From: Chimonanthus salicifolius
Lineage: Eukaryota; Streptophyta; Magnoliopsida; Laurales; Calycanthaceae
Assembly (NCBI GenBank): GCA_013350335.1
Contig: CM023537.1
Span: forward strand, 13,582,884-13,646,883
Direction of reading: 5' to 3'
Length of the DNA: 64,000 bases
The position numbers and the translations under genes are program-made. Shown in pieces: positions 62,946-64,000 of this stretch (the stretch's first letter is position 1; each line of letters begins with the position of its first letter). Under the pieces are notes generated by a model. It searched no databases. It saw nothing but the letters and a program-made list of their open reading frames with translations, and was not told the DNA's origin.

Positions 62946-64000
62946 TTTTTTTTTTTTCCTTGGAAGTGTGAGTGAGATCTTAAGCAGGCCTTCCAAGAAT
63001 GTTTCCCCCTTCTTTGTTGTCTGTATGCCCTGTGCTTGTAAATCTTTGTGATTTAGTGTGCACATGTCTGTCATCAATTTAGCCATATCTGTTGTTCCAA
63101 TGACCTTCTTAGAGTAACTGTTTGATGTATTTCCTCTCTCTCGTAATCAATTTCTTCTATAATGTTCTTTAATCGTAGCTTACTTGATCCATTATGGTAC
63201 TACCTTACATGCAACCATGTAAATGAGTTGTTCTTTCCATAGTTTTAGGTGACATGCATTTCCCTCGAGGAAATCTAGAGCATTTCATTTCTATGTGCAG
63301 TCTGATTATGTAGCCAGGGTGATCTGAATAATATAGAATCAAACAAGAAGCAAGAGATAACGGTGTAAATACCAACATTTGGATTTGATATGCATTTGAA
63401 CAAGCAGGGGATGAGATTTTTTTTACAATCAAAGTTATGATTTAAGAATGGAACAACCCCAATATGGAGTATTGGATGGTTATAAGTGGAAGGCACTAGG
63501 AGAAGGGAGAAGCCTTTAAAGACTTGGGTCACCAGGGTAGGACATGATCTTGAAAGGGTAAAATGGAAATGTAAAGCTCAAAAAGCCAATCCTAAATAGA
63601 TTAGAAAATAGCTGTGATGATAATGACAAACTAGGTGAGATTTATTGCTAAGATGATTTCTTTTGTTTCTGTTATGATTATAGACAAAATATGTTGTTAT
63701 TTTATCAGCAATTAGTTTTATATCAAACATGTGAGGCCACCAACAAGTCTGGGTATATCTTAAAGCTTTACAAGAGGTCTGTATGTAGTCAGTTTTCAAC
63801 AATGAAGCTGAAAAGGAGTGTCAAAAATGGAGCACCAGTCAAGTGCAACAGAGAAGGAAGATCCTTGGAACTTTTAAATTTAAGTACCCATATTGCAACT
63901 AAGATATCTCAATGCCAAGAGAGCAGAAGACATTTCTGAGATCCTTCCTTTGGAATTGACAATGGAATTGCTTGATCTACATTGCTGGAGATCTTGGGCA
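62946..64000. other. 3' flank of the F-box gene, no further gene seen
   Basis: The first 200-300 bp, T-rich, are probably the 3' UTR. The open frame at 63691-63939 (plus) has no recognised domain, and nothing else in this stretch can be supported. Confidence 0.4.

Overview
This is a nuclear genomic window from a flowering plant, most likely a eudicot; its long, repeat-filled introns would suit a woody species, but I cannot name one. The grounds are AT-rich sequence, GT-AG introns, plant-specific gene families (a HUA2-like PWWP protein, an F-box/FBA protein, a plant-type serine carboxypeptidase) and many plant retroelements, tRNA-derived SINEs and MITEs.

I recognise four real genes and one broken one. 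(1) 1-7433, minus: a HUA2/HULK-type PWWP protein, four exons, running off the left edge. Its second exon has one extra base that breaks the PWWP frame. (2) 19803-22548, minus: a small one-pass membrane protein of the At5g23160-like family. The first exon carries apparent frameshifts. (3) 41869-58194, minus: a complete seven-exon gene for the alpha subunit of mitochondrial succinate-CoA ligase, 336 codons spread over 16.3 kb. (4) 61803-62945, plus: an intronless F-box protein of 380 aa, with a 75-bp tandem duplication over its start codon. (5) 36934-37530, minus: a serine carboxypeptidase 3' remnant split by a SINE.

The rest is mobile DNA. 8.4-16.0 kb holds a dead Ty3/gypsy gag with a 2.8-kb solo LTR nested inside it, then a tandemly doubled Ty1/copia tail. 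28.0-36.0 kb is a tandem duplication. A 3.2-kb solo LTR sits at its junction, and a 1.86-kb terminal-inverted-repeat element sits in only one copy, so the other copy shows the empty site. Introns of the succinate-CoA ligase gene hold pieces of several LINEs, a copia RNase H, SINEs and a (GA)n-bearing minisatellite. Three short elements with 8-bp target duplications share an ATCGGCCGAT-rich core and look like one hAT-type MITE family.

The genes show no sign of working together: they are unrelated housekeeping or regulatory genes separated by transposon-rich DNA. I found no cluster, operon, CRISPR, tRNA or rRNA gene, and nothing I would call a new biological system. The most unusual items are the ATCGGCCGAT MITE family, the duplicated F-box start, the PWWP frameshift, and the palindrome cluster inside the solo LTR at 31.0-31.3 kb.
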